From Phanerodontia chrysosporium (Eukaryota; Basidiomycota; Agaricomycetes; Polyporales; Phanerochaetaceae), in assembly GCA_001910725.1 (NCBI GenBank), contig MJGA01000023.1, positions 248,001 to 312,000 of the forward strand: a DNA stretch of 64,000 nt, read 5' to 3'. This document shows, piece after piece, positions 12,283 to 23,767 of the stretch; position 1 is the stretch's first letter, and every line of letters starts with the position of its first letter. The translations under genes and the position numbers were made by a program. Under the pieces are notes generated by a model that saw only the letters and a program-made list of their open reading frames with translations, made no database searches and was not told the origin of the DNA.

Positions 12283-13195
12283 ATGCCACCATCGAAAAGA
12301 CCGCCATGCCAAGTCTGCACTGCAAATGAATCCAAGTACACCTGCGCGAAATGCATGATACAATAGTACGTCTTACGCAGCCTACTAGCCCGGCAGCACA
12401 CCAAGTTCAACAAAATTTTTCCAGCTGTTCTGTGCCCTGCTTCAAGCAGCACAAGGGTGCGCTTTGCCGAGCTGTACACCATGGACAGCCGCCTGACACC
12501 TGAACAGAATCGTCGTGTGGTGCTGCTGCGAGTAGCAGCAGCCAGCCATCTGCGGCCGGCGTGCTGCATTCCCAGGCCGCTAGCCTGGACGTTCCGGGCC
12601 CGGAGGACCGAGGTGAGAAGGCCCCACACATCCCGTGCCCATTCGCGCAGTGCACATTGCTCACGCATGCCCCCAGCAGGGTCGCAAGAAGGTGGTGCAG
12701 CCAGCACAGTTAGCGAGCGGGTGAAGCCGCCGTCGCCGCCCCTGCGCCCGCTGACGTCGCTGCGGTGGCCGTACGTCCCCGAGGAGTCGGCGTACCCGGA
12801 CCCGCTGAAGCGCGACGACCCGAAGCCGCTGCAGCTGCACCAGTACGAGGCGATCGGTGCGTGTCCAGAACTGTCAGCGGCGGTAGCCTGTTGTGCTGAC
12901 GGTGTGTTGGCGCAGCGACGTCGCCGCGCGTGCGCGCGGCGCTCGCGGCGCACCCGCGGCTGAAGGAGATCCTGCGAAACATCGACGGCCTGCGCGGCGC
13001 GGAGCGTGAGGACGCGCTGCAGCGCGCGCTTGGCGTGTCCGCGGAGGACGTGCGGGGCTCCGTGCAGGCGCCGCTCGCGGGCCTCGGTGCGCAGTCCGAG
13101 AGGACGTCAAGGCGCTGCGTGAGCTCGCGGAAGCTGTCGAGGCGGCTGTGCGTGGAGGCAAGCAGGACGCTTTGGGTCTTGACTGGGGCGATTGA
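12283..13195 (+). CDS. HIT zinc-finger protein (Hit1/ZNHIT3-like), one apparent frame break
   Basis: The ATG at 12283 opens a HIT zinc finger split by an intron. Exon 1 has CQVC...YTCAKC, and exon 2 has YCSVPCFKQHK, the Cys/His spacing of zf-HIT. Proteins with this finger at the extreme N-terminus and a Leu-rich C-terminus match Hit1/ZNHIT3, a box C/D snoRNP assembly factor. Later exons encode a Ser/Ala linker, then PLTSLRWPYVPEESAYPDPLKRDDP and a C-terminal helical region (RLKEILRNIDGLRGAEREDAL) ending LDWGD at TGA 13193-13195. Near 13100 (GAGAGGACG) one base seems to be missing: the frame of AGLGAQSE must shift to reach EDVKALRELAEAVEAAV. It begins about 220 bp downstream of the CTR9 stop, same strand. 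Confidence 0.75.
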
Positions 13196-14319
13196 CGCTT
13201 CTGAGCACTGCCTCTGAGGTGCGTGTGCTTGCAGAGGAGTGGGAGACGACTGCGGGACAGCTCCCCGCAGCAAACCTCGATCGCACAAGAGAATATCGGC
13301 ATGCCCCCTGGTTGGTTTTGGGTAGCGGAGCTGCATGCAATGCATACAGGGTAGTTCTAGCTGCTCTTTCCTTTCCATAGTCACACAAACCTAATAACTC
13401 AAGACATAATTCGTCTCAGCGGGTCAAAACGCGCCATTATGAGTCGACCTTAACCTCCGGGCTGCGACACCGCCACCTGAGTTGGTGTCAGTCAACTATT
13501 CCACTTCAGAAGCGGTGGTATAGTTCACGCCAGACATCCTCAAAACATTGCCATGAAGTCGAGGACATGGACACCCTTGGCAGCGCACTCGTGATGAGGC
13601 ATAGTGTCTGGGGTCCTATGGCTGCCGCGGAGGTATCATACGACAGGCTTTGTGGCACTCGTTTCGTCATCGCTGAGCGCAGAACTTGTGCGCAGCTGGT
13701 CGAACGTGGTGGAAAGCAGAACGCTCTCGGTGTTGTGTGCCAGGGATAGCCACGAATCAGAGTGTGCATCTAAATGTGTGCACCGGGGGGATCCGAACGC
13801 GCAGTCTGCGTTCCGGGCGACCTGGACTTGGCTCACTCGGCTTGCGCTGCGAGCATCTCGTTGTTGCTGCTCGGCAGCCAAGGAGCTGGCCAAGGGCCTG
13901 AGAGCTTTTTTCTCCTCCGCATGACAAAGCCGAGGCCAAGACGGCTTTCCGGGACAGCTTCGGCGCGTGCATGACACTGCGCAGCCGTAATATGCGATGT
14001 GACCGGTTTGTGACCGTGTTGTGACAGAGGTGACGGGCAGCAGCTCGCGCGGCGGCCTCGCGACGGCGGCAACAGCGTTTGTTCTCTGCACGCGCACAGT
14101 CTCCTGGTCCGTTCTTTTCTCGTCTGGCTCGTCGGGCACAGCCTGCTGGTGGGAACAAACATTCGGAAATAATACTGGAGCAGCGCCACCTGCAGCCGTG
14201 ACCGTGACTGGCGAGCGGCTGACTGCTCTTATACCATCTTTCTCGCACACCACGGCGCCGCCTTTCCCTTCCTCTCCCTCGACGCCCAGTGCGTCCGTAC
14301 GCCCTCCTTCACGCTAATA
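13196..14319. other. Intergenic, no supported gene
   Basis: Open frames exist on both strands (the longest is on the minus strand at 13636-14253) but have no domain, no plausible codon pattern and no conserved splice structure. The segment just before the protease contains GTGACCGG, GTGACCG and GTGACAGAGGTGACG repeats (about 14000-14035) and probably holds its promoter. Confidence 0.5.
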
Positions 14320-16532
14320 ATGCTCCCCTCCTCCCTCCTCTCCCTCCTCGCTCTTGTCAGTCTCGCCGTCGCCGACCCCCTCCACGTCCCGCTCACCCGC
14401 AAGAGCACCCTCCGCCGGCGCGACCGCACAATCGACCCGGCCAAGTTCGCAGAGTCCCGCGACTTTCTCCAGGTCAAATATGGATACAAACCACACCCCT
14501 CGGAGCTGAGCAAACGGGCTGGACAGACTGTAGGGATACCCACCATCAACTCTGTGAGTACTGCGCTATATTTGTGATCGCCCTGGAGGCGCGCGGTGAA
14601 GAACCATCGACCTCCATGTGCCTGCGACAGAACCGCAGTGGCGGAGACGACCGAGGGAGTGCTCCTACATCACCAGTCCCTCTCTGGAGGGATTGGGCGG
14701 GTGGGCATCCCAGTCCACGAGCTGCATGCAGCGCTACTGCTACACATGCTATATCATTGTTGTCGATTCTCCAGAGATCTGGTTGCTGGCAGAAGACGAA
14801 CAAAGTCCGCAACACATTGTACTGACGATCTATTCTGCTAGAACGTAGACTCATCATATATTGGACCTATTTCTATCGGAACGCCACCACAATCGTTCTT
14901 CGTCGTCCTCGACACTGGCTCCTCTGATCTCTGGCTCGCTTCGACAGGCTGTGGAGGAGCATGCGGCGGCGTCCCCACCTTTGACCCCTCCAAGTCGTCG
15001 ACAATAGCGCAGCCACAGACGATCTCCGGCAACAGCCAGCAGGTCACGATCCGCTATGGCAGCGGTGAGGTCCAGGGCGCGCTCGCGCAGGACACCGTGA
15101 GCATGGGCGGGTTCACCGTCAGCCCGCAGACGTTCCTTGTCGTCGATACGCTCACGCAGGGGCTGCTCGACGGGCAGACGTCCGGCATCCTGGGCTTGGC
15201 CTTCCAGGCCTTGGCATCAACGCGTGCGACGCCCTTCTGGGAGGCGCTCCTCAATGCCGGGCAGCTTGCGCAGCCGGAAATGGCGTTCTTCCTCACGCGC
15301 TTCCTTGGCGTCGACGACGCGACGAACGCGGAGCCCGGCGGCTTCCTTACCCTCGGCGGCACGAACAGCTCGCTCTTCACCGGCGACATCGAGTTCCTCG
15401 ACCTCGCCGCGACGGACAGCATCAACGATGCCACGTTCTGGCTGCTCGAACTCTCCAGTGCGTCTACCGCCCGAGGATGCTGCGGGGGACTGTGCTGACC
15501 ACGCGTTTGCAGGCGTCACCGTGAACGGCCAGAACGTGCAGATCCCGACAGGCGATGCCGCGCTTTCCGCCATCGACACGGGCACCACGCTCATTGGCGG
15601 CCCCACGGACGGCGTGCGTGCCATCTACGAGGCAATCCCAGACGCCCAGGCACTGTCGGGCCAGATGGAGGGCTTCTTCGCGTTCCGTGCGTACAGAAGC
15701 AATTAGCCTAATATTTGGCGCTGACTGTCTCGGTGCCCTCTAGCCTGCACGACGAACGTCCAGGTGTCACTTTCGTTCGGCGGCAAGTCGTGGCCTATCA
15801 GCACAGACGACATGAACCTCGGTACCGTCGGCGACGGGCTCTGTCTCGGAGGCATCTTTGACCTCGGCCTTGGCTCGAACATCGGTTCCGGTGGCGGAAA
15901 CCCGTCCTGGGTTGTCGGCGACACCTTCCTGGTAAGCCAAAGCACAGGCATGTTCCTTGCGAGATCAGGCACTGATAGTAAACATAGAAAAACGTTTACT
16001 CTGTCTTCCGCGCTAGCCCACCCTCAGTAGGCTTTGCCCAACTGTCAGCAGCCGCAGGCGGCTCAGGTGCGTATCTACCGTTGCTTTGCGAGCTTTCCTG
16101 TGAACCTCACAAGGCATTCCTATCCATGCTCCCGACAAATCTACTGCCCGCAATACCCACACGAAACCTGCTACGACAATACACCCTTCGATACCTGCTT
16201 CGATGATACCGACGACCCATGCTTCTCTTCCGACTCAATTCACGACTGTACCCACGACTGGATTCACGACCGCAGGCACGCCCGCTCCGGGAGCAGGGAC
16301 TGCGACGTTCAGCGCGACCGGTCTGCCAATACCCACCGGCGCTGGTAAGCCTCCTCTGCCTCGTTCCCGCTCCGCAGTGCGCTCACAATCGCTGGCACTT
16401 GCAGGCTCCCCAACAGGCTCATCAGGTGGCTCCGGGACGAGCGCCGCGCAGCCAGTGTCGCCGCTCAGCATGCTGGGCCTCTCGCTCTCACTTGTGCTCT
16501 CGCTCGGCTCGGCGCTGTGGGTCGCTGCATAG
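14320..16532 (+). CDS. Secreted, GPI-anchored-type pepsin-like aspartic protease (family A1)
   Basis: The ATG at 14320 starts a signal peptide (LPSSLLSLLALVSLAVA), then a propeptide to about residue 75. The mature enzyme has both catalytic motifs, VVLDTGSSDLWLA and SAIDTGTTLIGG, and the flap region IRYGSGEVQG. The pepsin fold ends with NPSWVVGDTFL followed by a further exon with SPPSVGFAQLS. A Thr/Pro/Gly-rich linker (TTVPTTGFTTAGTPAP) and a hydrophobic end (LSMLGLSLSLVLSLGSALW) follow, the layout of yapsin-like or GPI-linked fungal proteases. Introns: a long first one (about 14553-14841, ~290 nt) and short ones near 15459, 15687, 15931, 16070 and 16347. It likely acts at the cell surface on extracellular protein. 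Confidence 0.88.
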
Positions 16533-16650
16533 TCTTAGATACTGACGTTCTTGTCTGCTTTGGGACCGGCCCTGGACACACCTGGTTCTGCATACTGTTT
16601 TCATGTTTCTTTGTTTTACGCTGTCGCTACATACACATAGTACTACAATA

Positions 16651-18384
16651 TCATGGTATCCTGGAATTTAGACATACGCAGGTGCTAAGCTCGAGTGTGT
16701 CTACCAGCTCCTTAAGCAGCTCCATGTCCTCTTTGACAGTGTCCGTGGCCATGTCGAGGGCTGCACAATGACTCACGGAAAGCAGTTTGACGTGATTCCC
16801 CCGCGCACGACGCGCCGCCAATGCGCCCGCGAGGGACCTCACCGCCTTGCAGGAATCGGCCTCGTTGCCGCAGAAAACCCCAGCGAGGACGAGGCGTTCC
16901 AGCGCAGGGAAGGCCGACGCCCTCGCGAGCCACTGCGGGAGCGGCTGCACGCCGGCTGCATGGTGCGCCACCGCGACGTCGAGCGTGCGGAGGCCTGCCA
17001 GCCGCGCGAGCGGCGCCCACACGTGCCGCGGTTCCACCTGCGCCAGCGCGTCCGTGTGTATGCGCACCGTGTGGAGGCCTGCGAGCGGGTACGCCGCGCA
17101 GAGGCTCGAGACGGCGGCCTGCGGGAGCCCGCAGACGTCGTCGAACACCGAGAGCGTCGTCGCGGCCGGCACGTTCCCCGAGGGGCCTGTGCGCCGAGAT
17201 CAGTACGAGCGATACCGTTCCTCCTTGGCGCGGCGATGCTCACCGTGTGCAGCTCGACGGTGCAAGTGTTGTAGTCGGGCCCGCTGCGGCCCAGCGTGAT
17301 GTGCAGCACCTCGACGGGCGGCTGCGCATCCCCGACGGCGCGCGGCCCCCTCTCACGCTTGGCCGCGAGCACCGCGCAAACGTAGCGCCCGCCCGCGCCG
17401 TAGCAGTCGCGATTCGAGAGCGATATGCGCGTGGTGGTCGGGATGCGGAGGTGCGCGAGCAGGTGCGCGACGCCGAGCGCGTGCTCGTAGCGCGGCTCCG
17501 AGAGCGTGACGGCCTGCAGGCACGGCAGCGCGGCCATGGCGCCGCGGCGGCATGCGGTACTCCGCGGGCTCCGCGACGGCCGCCTCCCACTCGAGCACCT
17601 GCAGCCGCGGCAGGCCCGCGAGCAGCCGCGCCCACGCCTCGGCGCGCGCGGGCTGCGTGATGCGCTCGAGCGTCAGCGCGGTCAGCGTCGGGCGCAGCGC
17701 GGCCGCGAGCACGCGGTACGGCAGCGCGAAGCCATGCAGGGCGCGCAGCCGCGGCCAGTCTGCCCTGTACAGCGGCTCGACGTCTGACGGCTCTGCCGTC
17801 TGCGGGGCCCACGAGACGGTGAGGTCCTCGAGGAGCGGCGCGTCGAGCGTGTGGGCCTTGCCGAGGTGCAGGACCCGCGCGTCGAGGTGCTCGATCAGCT
17901 GGCGGACCCGGGGCAAGCTTGTGACAACGCGTTCGGCGGCGTCCCGGGACATGGGCGTGTGCCGCCACGATGGACGTCCGACCACCAGGGGCACGCTGAG
18001 AGAACATTGCATGCGAAAGTCTGCGTCGGGTTTTGTGAGGTCTTCCGTGTGGATGTATCCCCAGAGCCAGGGTGTCCCAAGTGCTATGCGCCGCCAGTAA
18101 CTACACACGCGGAAGATGGGAAGCCAGTCCCAGGTTTTCTTGTGGACTTCTCCGGGTTTGCAGAGAAAGTGGTCACGGATCCATGCTTCGACGAATGCTT
18201 TGAACACAGCCAGAAGCAGTTCAGAAGGGAGGCGCCCAATAGCAGTGAAGGAGTATTTGCAGGATTTGAGGAAGCGGACGCGCATCTGGAGTTCATCGAT
18301 TCGCCTCTCGAGCAGCTTGATCGCGTCGTCGACTTCGCTCTCCGTCTGAAACGAGAAGATACACCCTGCAGGCGAAGCCGACAT
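16651..18384 (-). CDS. F-box-like/LRR protein, one apparent frame break
   Basis: The start is taken as the ATG at 18384, giving MSASPAGC. A short coiled segment (DDAIKLLERRIDELQMRVRF) precedes the F-box (AIGRLPSELLLAVFKAF, then WLPIFRVCSYWRRIALGTPWLW), the usual agaricomycete layout. LRR-like stretches follow (APLLEDLTVSW, WPRLRALHGF, PTLTALTLERI, PRLQVLEWE). Near 17540 the frame must change (after EYRMPPRR, to reach MAALPCLQAVTLSE), corresponding to one extra or two missing bases in a GC run. An intron (about 17188-17245) then leads to the last exon, which ends with LELSTCVCLNSRIP and a stop at 16651. It is convergent with the protease gene. It is not a close duplicate of the F-box gene at 553-2406. 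Confidence 0.75.
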
Positions 18385-18989
18385 CTGCGACGCAGACTTG
18401 AGTTTTTGTACGCTCCACACAGACACTCGAACTTACTAAGTCAAATCTGAATGACAATGTTGCAGTGGAGCAGAGTCGACACACGAGGCGCGTACTATGC
18501 GGCCACCCGGCGGACATTACCCCCGCGCCGGACCTGTCCTCGTGTTTGATTAGATTCAACGTTCATATAGAGAAGTCAGGGACGCACCAACAAACCAGGC
18601 AAGAGAAGTCTGATGCCTTCTAGGAGAGATATTCTCGACGGCTTGGCCATCTGCAACACGAGTCCCTCCATTACATAGCACCCCGCCGCGGCTATAGTAT
18701 TTCAGTCGTGAAGACTGTATAGAGGTCAAAGATTGCTTACCTCTATATCACGGTGAGAACTTCAAGTAGGCAAAGCATTGCATCGACGAGTTTGGCATCC
18801 GGGTAAGAACGAAGCTCTCGGAGATCACAATCTACGAACCTATCGCCTGCAGGGCGAGCGTACGCGGACAGCGACTCGTCCTGTCAGCACCGTATACATA
18901 TATGCTGTGTCCCCAATCACTCACTTCGAAATCCGAATCAGTTTCCTGAAGATAGTTTCTGGCGTTCAACGACGTTCGACAGCAAAAAT

Positions 18990-19110
18990 CAAAGCGTCCC
19001 GTCCAGGCAACGGCGCTAGTTTCGCCATCAGTTTCCCACGTCCCCACGCCGCGACTCGGGAGTCCGCGACTCTTGCATTTGCAACCCGCCTACTTCCATG
19101 AGAAAAGACA
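18990..19110. repeat. Degenerate repeat block A, copy 1
   Basis: The blocks GGCGCTAGTTTCGCC and TTTGCAACCCGCCTACTTCCAT recur in the same order at 19962-20060 (GGCGCTAGTTGCGCA, TTTTGCAACTCGACTACTTGCAT). A further matching block, GAGCTGATGCCT followed by AGGTACAG or AGGTGCAG, lies about 110-180 bp on in both copies. Confidence 0.6.
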
Positions 19111-19261
19111 CGGGCCTCGAAACATAACACAGATGAACGAAGGATTAGGTACATGGGAATTTGCTAGCTTATGTATGTCTGGTATTGGTATCGTATGCTC
19201 ATCTCGAGCTGATGCCTGATTAAGCAGGTACAGAGGCTGCCGCAGACGGTGTATCAGCCTC

Positions 19262-19570
19262 TTGAGCACCCCCATCGGTACGACATCAACGCATACCTGT
19301 GTAAATGACAGCAATGGTAGGCAACGGACTGTCTCGACATTGTGCAGCAAGAAGGTCGCTTAGCAGCCTTCATTGCAGGAAGCACAGAGGTTTACTGGCC
19401 CAAGGAGGCGATATACCCGGCTGGGAGCTCAGCAAGAGCAAGGCTGCCTGCGCCGACGAATCTCAATGGCTATTACATGACACCGAGGACTGTGATGCTC
19501 GTGTGCATCCGATTTCCGTTCAACCGCGAGGGCGCGTCCGCATGATATTTCCCGGTGTGAGTGCTTTCCT
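19262..19570. repeat. Decayed unit B/C, copy 1 (no secreted-protein gene attached)
   Basis: This segment contains a block like GACATCAACGCATACCTG (about 19279), paired with GACATCGACGAACGTTGG at about 20488 and GACATCAACGAGCGTTGG at about 22493. About 215 bp on is ATGCTCGTGTGCATCCGATTT (19496), paired with 20689 and 22663. The translated relic MLVCIRFP versus MLMLIRFP suggests a dead coding exon. The expected secreted-protein gene downstream is absent. Confidence 0.5.
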
Positions 19571-19961
19571 CTGGATGTAAAACCCTGAACGACATGAGAA
19601 CGTCGCAAAGAATCGTGGCGTTGGCTGCTTGGGGATATGTGCCACCGCTTATCCAATGAACCTCAGAGTACGCCTGTTCTTTGCTCTGTTTGACCAAAAT
19701 GCTCAACCAACGTCAGAGAACCCAGGCGGCGAGCGATGAAAGGTCGGAGACTGCTCGCCCGCGGAATTTCGTCAACGCCGCCGTCTAGCAGTGAATGCAA
19801 TCAGAGGAAGATGGAAACTGGATGCTACATGATGCGAAAGTGAAATATGCCCTTCCAGAGTCCGCAACGGGAGTCGATGGGAGGACCCAAGTTCCGAGCG
19901 CCCTGCTGGATACCGCTGACCGGTGAGGACGAGTGCTCGACAAGGTCGTGAATTAGCCGTA

Positions 19962-20060
19962 GACCGTCCAATTAGGATTTGGCGCTAGTTGCGCAGCCAG
20001 TCTCCACGCTGCTCCGAAACGCCACATCCCCGCTTTTGCAACTCGACTACTTGCATCTCG
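19962..20060. repeat. Degenerate repeat block A, copy 2
   Basis: This is the partner of the block at 18990-19110. It is diverged but colinear. Confidence 0.6.
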
Positions 20061-20477
20061 ACTGGACACGCATTTCAACCGTGACGGACCACCCAGAATG
20101 CGAATTACCTACGTTGCATCAGAGCACTTCTGATCTCAGAGGTATCGGAGCAGCCGATAGAAGGGCATAGACCCGCTCGAAGCAGGGGTCAGACGTGGTG
20201 ATTCACGGCAGCGGTCTCAGATGTTTACGTAGAGCTGATGCCTTGTGAATAGGTGCAGGAGACACTTCAAGATCCTGATTGTTGTCGTGAAGGCTTGGAA
20301 TGGCGTGGATTCATGCATTAACCCTGGTGAAATTCGTAACAGCGGCAGGCAGCAGCCTGCAACAGCCTGCTCTAGTATTCTCTGTGAGAAAGCAGGTGCT
20401 GTTATTCGTTCAACGTCTCCATCCCCAAGCTAACTGTGTGCAGATGCCTCTGTAAAGAGCTGATTATTCTTACCGGA

Positions 20478-20740
20478 ACATGCATCAGCGCGACATCGAC
20501 GAACGTTGGACGTTGAGCGGCAACGGCAAGTAGTAGTCCCCCTTTGCACACCGTGCAGGAAGGGAATTAAAGTAGTTCATTTAGCATTCTTGTATTTCAA
20601 AGTAACGCATACCGTAAGAGCTACAGAAGGCTGACGGCAGCCAGACGTCTGCGGCTGGAGGCAGGCATTGAACGACGCGAGGGCTGTCATGCTCGTTCAA
20701 AACCAACTTTCGTCCGACCGCGAGTGTTTTCGCGTGAGCT
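20478..20740. repeat. Decayed unit B/C, copy 2 (upstream of the intact secreted-protein gene)
   Basis: It begins CATCAGCGCGACATCGACG and includes the ATGCTCGTTCAAAACCAAC block at 20689. It sits about 506 bp before the ATG at 21195, closely matching the 515-bp spacing of the copy 3 block before its gene. Confidence 0.5.
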
Positions 20741-21194
20741 TCTTTGGTCATGGATGCAAGACTCAGCTTACGAATTTTGGTAGTGCTGGAGCCTGGGAAT
20801 CTCGGTCCCATGAGTATTTGTCCACCTTCGATGCGCAACGCCGAACAATTCCAGCAACGCCGCATAACCTCGTGTCGTTAACTTCTTGACGAGACCTACG
20901 AACAGAAGCGACAATTGCTCCACTGAACCTTGTTGTACGTCCGTCTTTTGCATCCTTGGAGCGTAAGTCTACTAAGCCGGTGTCGTATGACCTAGGCAGC
21001 GAACAGGGAAGATGGGGCCAGAGTCAACTTCCGAGGCTGCCGTCGAGCAAGTTCCGGTAGACAGGTGCGAACTAATGTCTATCGAGGTAAAGGATGTGCT
21101 GTTCGTGTATAACACAGGGTATTAAAAGGCGATGTTCCACAGTGGATGGCTACCCAGGACGAGAGCCTACCCTCGACTTGACATCTCATCTAGT

Positions 21195-21787
21195 ATGCAG
21201 CTTTCCTACGGCTTTCGTCGCTTTACCCTCTTCATCCTGGCGGTGTCCAGCGTTGCGATGACCACTCCAGTCACTGCAGTAAGTAACGAGGACATCACTC
21301 CCATTTGGCCGAGCTCACGCATTCACAGCCGGGCGGTGAAGACGCAGCCACGCTCTCTGAGGTACGTGTACCTCCCTCACTTTTAGCCAATTTAGAGAAG
21401 ACTCACATGACCACATTTCAGCCTGGGACCTACCTCATGTCCCACGAGCAGATGATGCACTGGCTCACGACGACCGACGCCGAGATCACCTTCGATGGCG
21501 AGCCGATCAACCCGCTCACGGCTCGCTCTGCCCTGAACACGATGGTCACCTACTGCAACACGCGCCAGAAGAATGTCTGCGGAGGGCGCTGCACCGTGTA
21601 CAACGGCGGTGCCAAGTGTCTCAGCGCCCCGGGCACCAATTGCCTCGCCGCCACGCACAACGTCGCGTTCTGCAACAAGTCTGGCTGCAGCGGGGACTGC
21701 AACCAGCTCTCGTCCTGCGGCACCCGCTTGGACGACGGCTTCTGCTACACCCCGGGCACGGAGTCGATCCTGGTCTCCGCGGCTTAA
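21195..21787 (+). CDS. Small secreted ten-cysteine protein (intact copy)
   Basis: Three exons (21195-21278, 21329-21361, 21422-21787) encode 160 residues. Exon 1 is exactly a signal peptide (FRRFTLFILAVSSV then TPVTA), exon 2 a short linker, and exon 3 the mature domain. The mature part starts PGTYLMSHEQMMHWLTTTDAE and carries ten cysteines, in order YC, VC, RC, KC, NC, FC, GC, DC, SC and FC, with CGTRLDDGFCYTPGT near the end. All introns are GT-AG. I recognise the pattern as a family of agaricomycete small secreted proteins of unknown function, with no assigned Pfam that I can recall. An effector-like or cell-surface role is only inference. A diverged paralogue with the same exon structure lies 1.4 kb downstream. 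Confidence 0.85.
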
Positions 21788-23177
21788 GACAGGTAATGCT
21801 CGCCGATGTGCACTGCAGCTGCAGGCCTGACTGACGTCTCCTGACAGGTTGCCGACGGTCACCTGTGAGGGCGTATGGCTTGTAAGAGTAGCTAGATCAT
21901 GTAAGACGCACAGCGAAGGAGTTTGATCGTCGAGCCTGTGTGCTAGTATGTGTATATGATCAATCGTTACAGAAGGACTCGAGGATGCGATATAGGGCGA
22001 GACTGCAGTGTCTAGAGTCGAAATGCTCGTGTCGAATACAAGTTCGAACGTTCGATATGAATGTACTGCTAGTAAGGGGCAGGGCCAGGCGACTGTGCGA
22101 CGAGGCTCAGGTCGACCAGCTGCATACAGCCGAGCTCGGTGTCGGTCAGCACCGAGGTCATCACGCCGCATCATCCCCTTCTCTTGTTGAGTGATCTCTC
22201 TCGCAAAACCTAACGCACATCTCAAAGCGTTACATTGATGACCGGCAAGTATATGGTGCGGAAGGCTATATGAGAGTACTACCGGTGTTCCGTTCAGAGA
22301 AGAGGCATATCATGGGAGGCCTAGGACGTGTGACCCCCATGATGAAGGTCGGAGTCAAAACGGTGGCTCACCTACGCCTTGTAGGCTGTCATCAGATACT
22401 TACTAGATAGAGCTGACAGTATCGAAGAGGTGTGGAAGACGGTGCATATACTAGCGTACATACTTTGTGAGCATCGACACTGGCATGGCCGCGACATCAA
22501 CGAGCGTTGGCCAAGTTGTCAGCGAAGGCAAGCCTTGGCAGACCCTGGAGGCACTCGTCACCCCCAATCCCAAGAAGCGCGAAAAGACGGTGAACTCTGT
22601 AATTCGAGAGGCGGCACCTCCGAGCGGAAGCGGGGAAAGAGACGACACCGATGGCAGCGATGCTCATGCTGATTCGATTTCCGACTGCGGGCGAGTATGG
22701 TCCCATGATGCTCATTGGTATGGCGAGAGGCCCAGCTTGTAGAACCCACCAGTGTTGGAAAAGGAGGCTTCAACACCGCGCACGCTGCTCATGTCTTCGA
22801 TCTACGATGTTCACCGGCCCAGCGACACCGCCTCGCACTCGTGGCTTCAGCTTCTTGATGGACACGCCAGCAGGAGCAGTACGATGACTTGAAAGACCTT
22901 CGCATGTGCGTTCCTTTGCGTTGCTAGAGTTCAAGCTGACTGAAGGGGTATGGTTTAAGCCGTGCAGCGAGCGATGGAGGACTGAGAACTGTCAACCTGT
23001 GACTCTTCCGCCAGCGTCCATCGAACAAGCCCAAGGAAGAGCAGGTGCAACGCCAGGACACCGTCCAAGGTCGGAGATATCTAAGTTCGTTCATGAGTTA
23101 AGATACAAAAGACGAGGGCCCGTGGTGGACTTCTGCCCAGGACCTCGACCCTCCCTCGACTTGATCACCTATCAATC
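21788..23177. other. Intergenic between the two secreted-protein genes, containing decayed unit copy 3
   Basis: No complete gene is seen. Between about 22485 and 22720 lies the third copy of the B/C blocks (GACATCAACGAGCGTTGG, then ATGCTCATGCTGATTCGATTT at 22663). A block with GCAGCGAGCGATGGA near 22963 resembles GCAGCGAACAGGGAAGATGG near 20997, so the promoter regions of the two genes are also paralogous. Confidence 0.5.
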
Positions 23178-23767
23178 ATGCAGCTTTCACCTCCATTCCG
23201 TCGCTTCACGCTGTTCCTGCTGGCAGCGTCTAGCCTCGGAGTTTCTACACCAGTGACAGCGGTGAGTTACTAGAGAATGACTCTCATCTGGTTGAACTGA
23301 CATATCCACAGGGTGGCGAAGCCGCCGGGACTCCCAATGAGGTACATGCATCCGGTCTTACTCTGCCAATATATGAGCGACTTCATAACGCGGGTTTACA
23401 GCCCGAGACGTACCTCGTATCCCACGAGCAGATGATGCACTGAATCGCGACGACCGACGCCGAGCTGACCTTCATCGGCCCGCCGATCAACCCGCTCGCG
23501 GCTCGCTCTGCACAGGACACGACGGTCACGTACTGCTCTCACCGTGTCGACAACGTGTGCGGGGGCCCGTGCACGGTATACACGGGCGGCGCCACCTGTC
23601 TCAACGCGCCGGGCACCAGCTGCCTCGCCGCCACGCATAACGTCGGGTTCTGTGACAGGGCCGGGTGCGGACACAGCTGCAACCAGCTCTCGACCTGCGG
23701 AACGCGCCTCGACAACAACTTCTGTTACACTCCGGGTACAAGGTCGATCTTGGTGCCCGCAGCTTGA
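23178..23767 (+). pseudogene. Secreted ten-cysteine protein paralogue with in-frame stop
   Basis: Exons at 23178-23261, 23312-23341 and 23402-23767 mirror the intact copy exactly (signal peptide, linker, mature domain), and all splice sites are good. In exon 3, the Trp codon that follows HEQMMH in the intact copy is TGA here (23441-23443), so translation would end after 51 residues. Downstream, the frame stays open to TGA 23765-23767 and all ten cysteines are kept (CGGPCTVYTGG, CGTRLDNNFCYTPGT). One nonsense change in an otherwise healthy frame implies recent inactivation, or a sequencing or allelic variant. Stop readthrough is possible but unsupported. Confidence 0.85.

Larger units (their letters stand above)
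18385..21194. other. Gene-poor segment with decayed repeats
   Basis: I see no complete gene here. The segment contains pairs of diverged similar blocks, described in separate entries. Short methionine-started frames are present, but none has a domain. Confidence 0.5.

Noticed and set aside
13636..14253. 205-codon minus-strand frame between the HIT and protease genes
   Set aside because: No domain, no sensible start context, and composition typical of GC-rich noncoding DNA. It overlaps other open frames of similar size.
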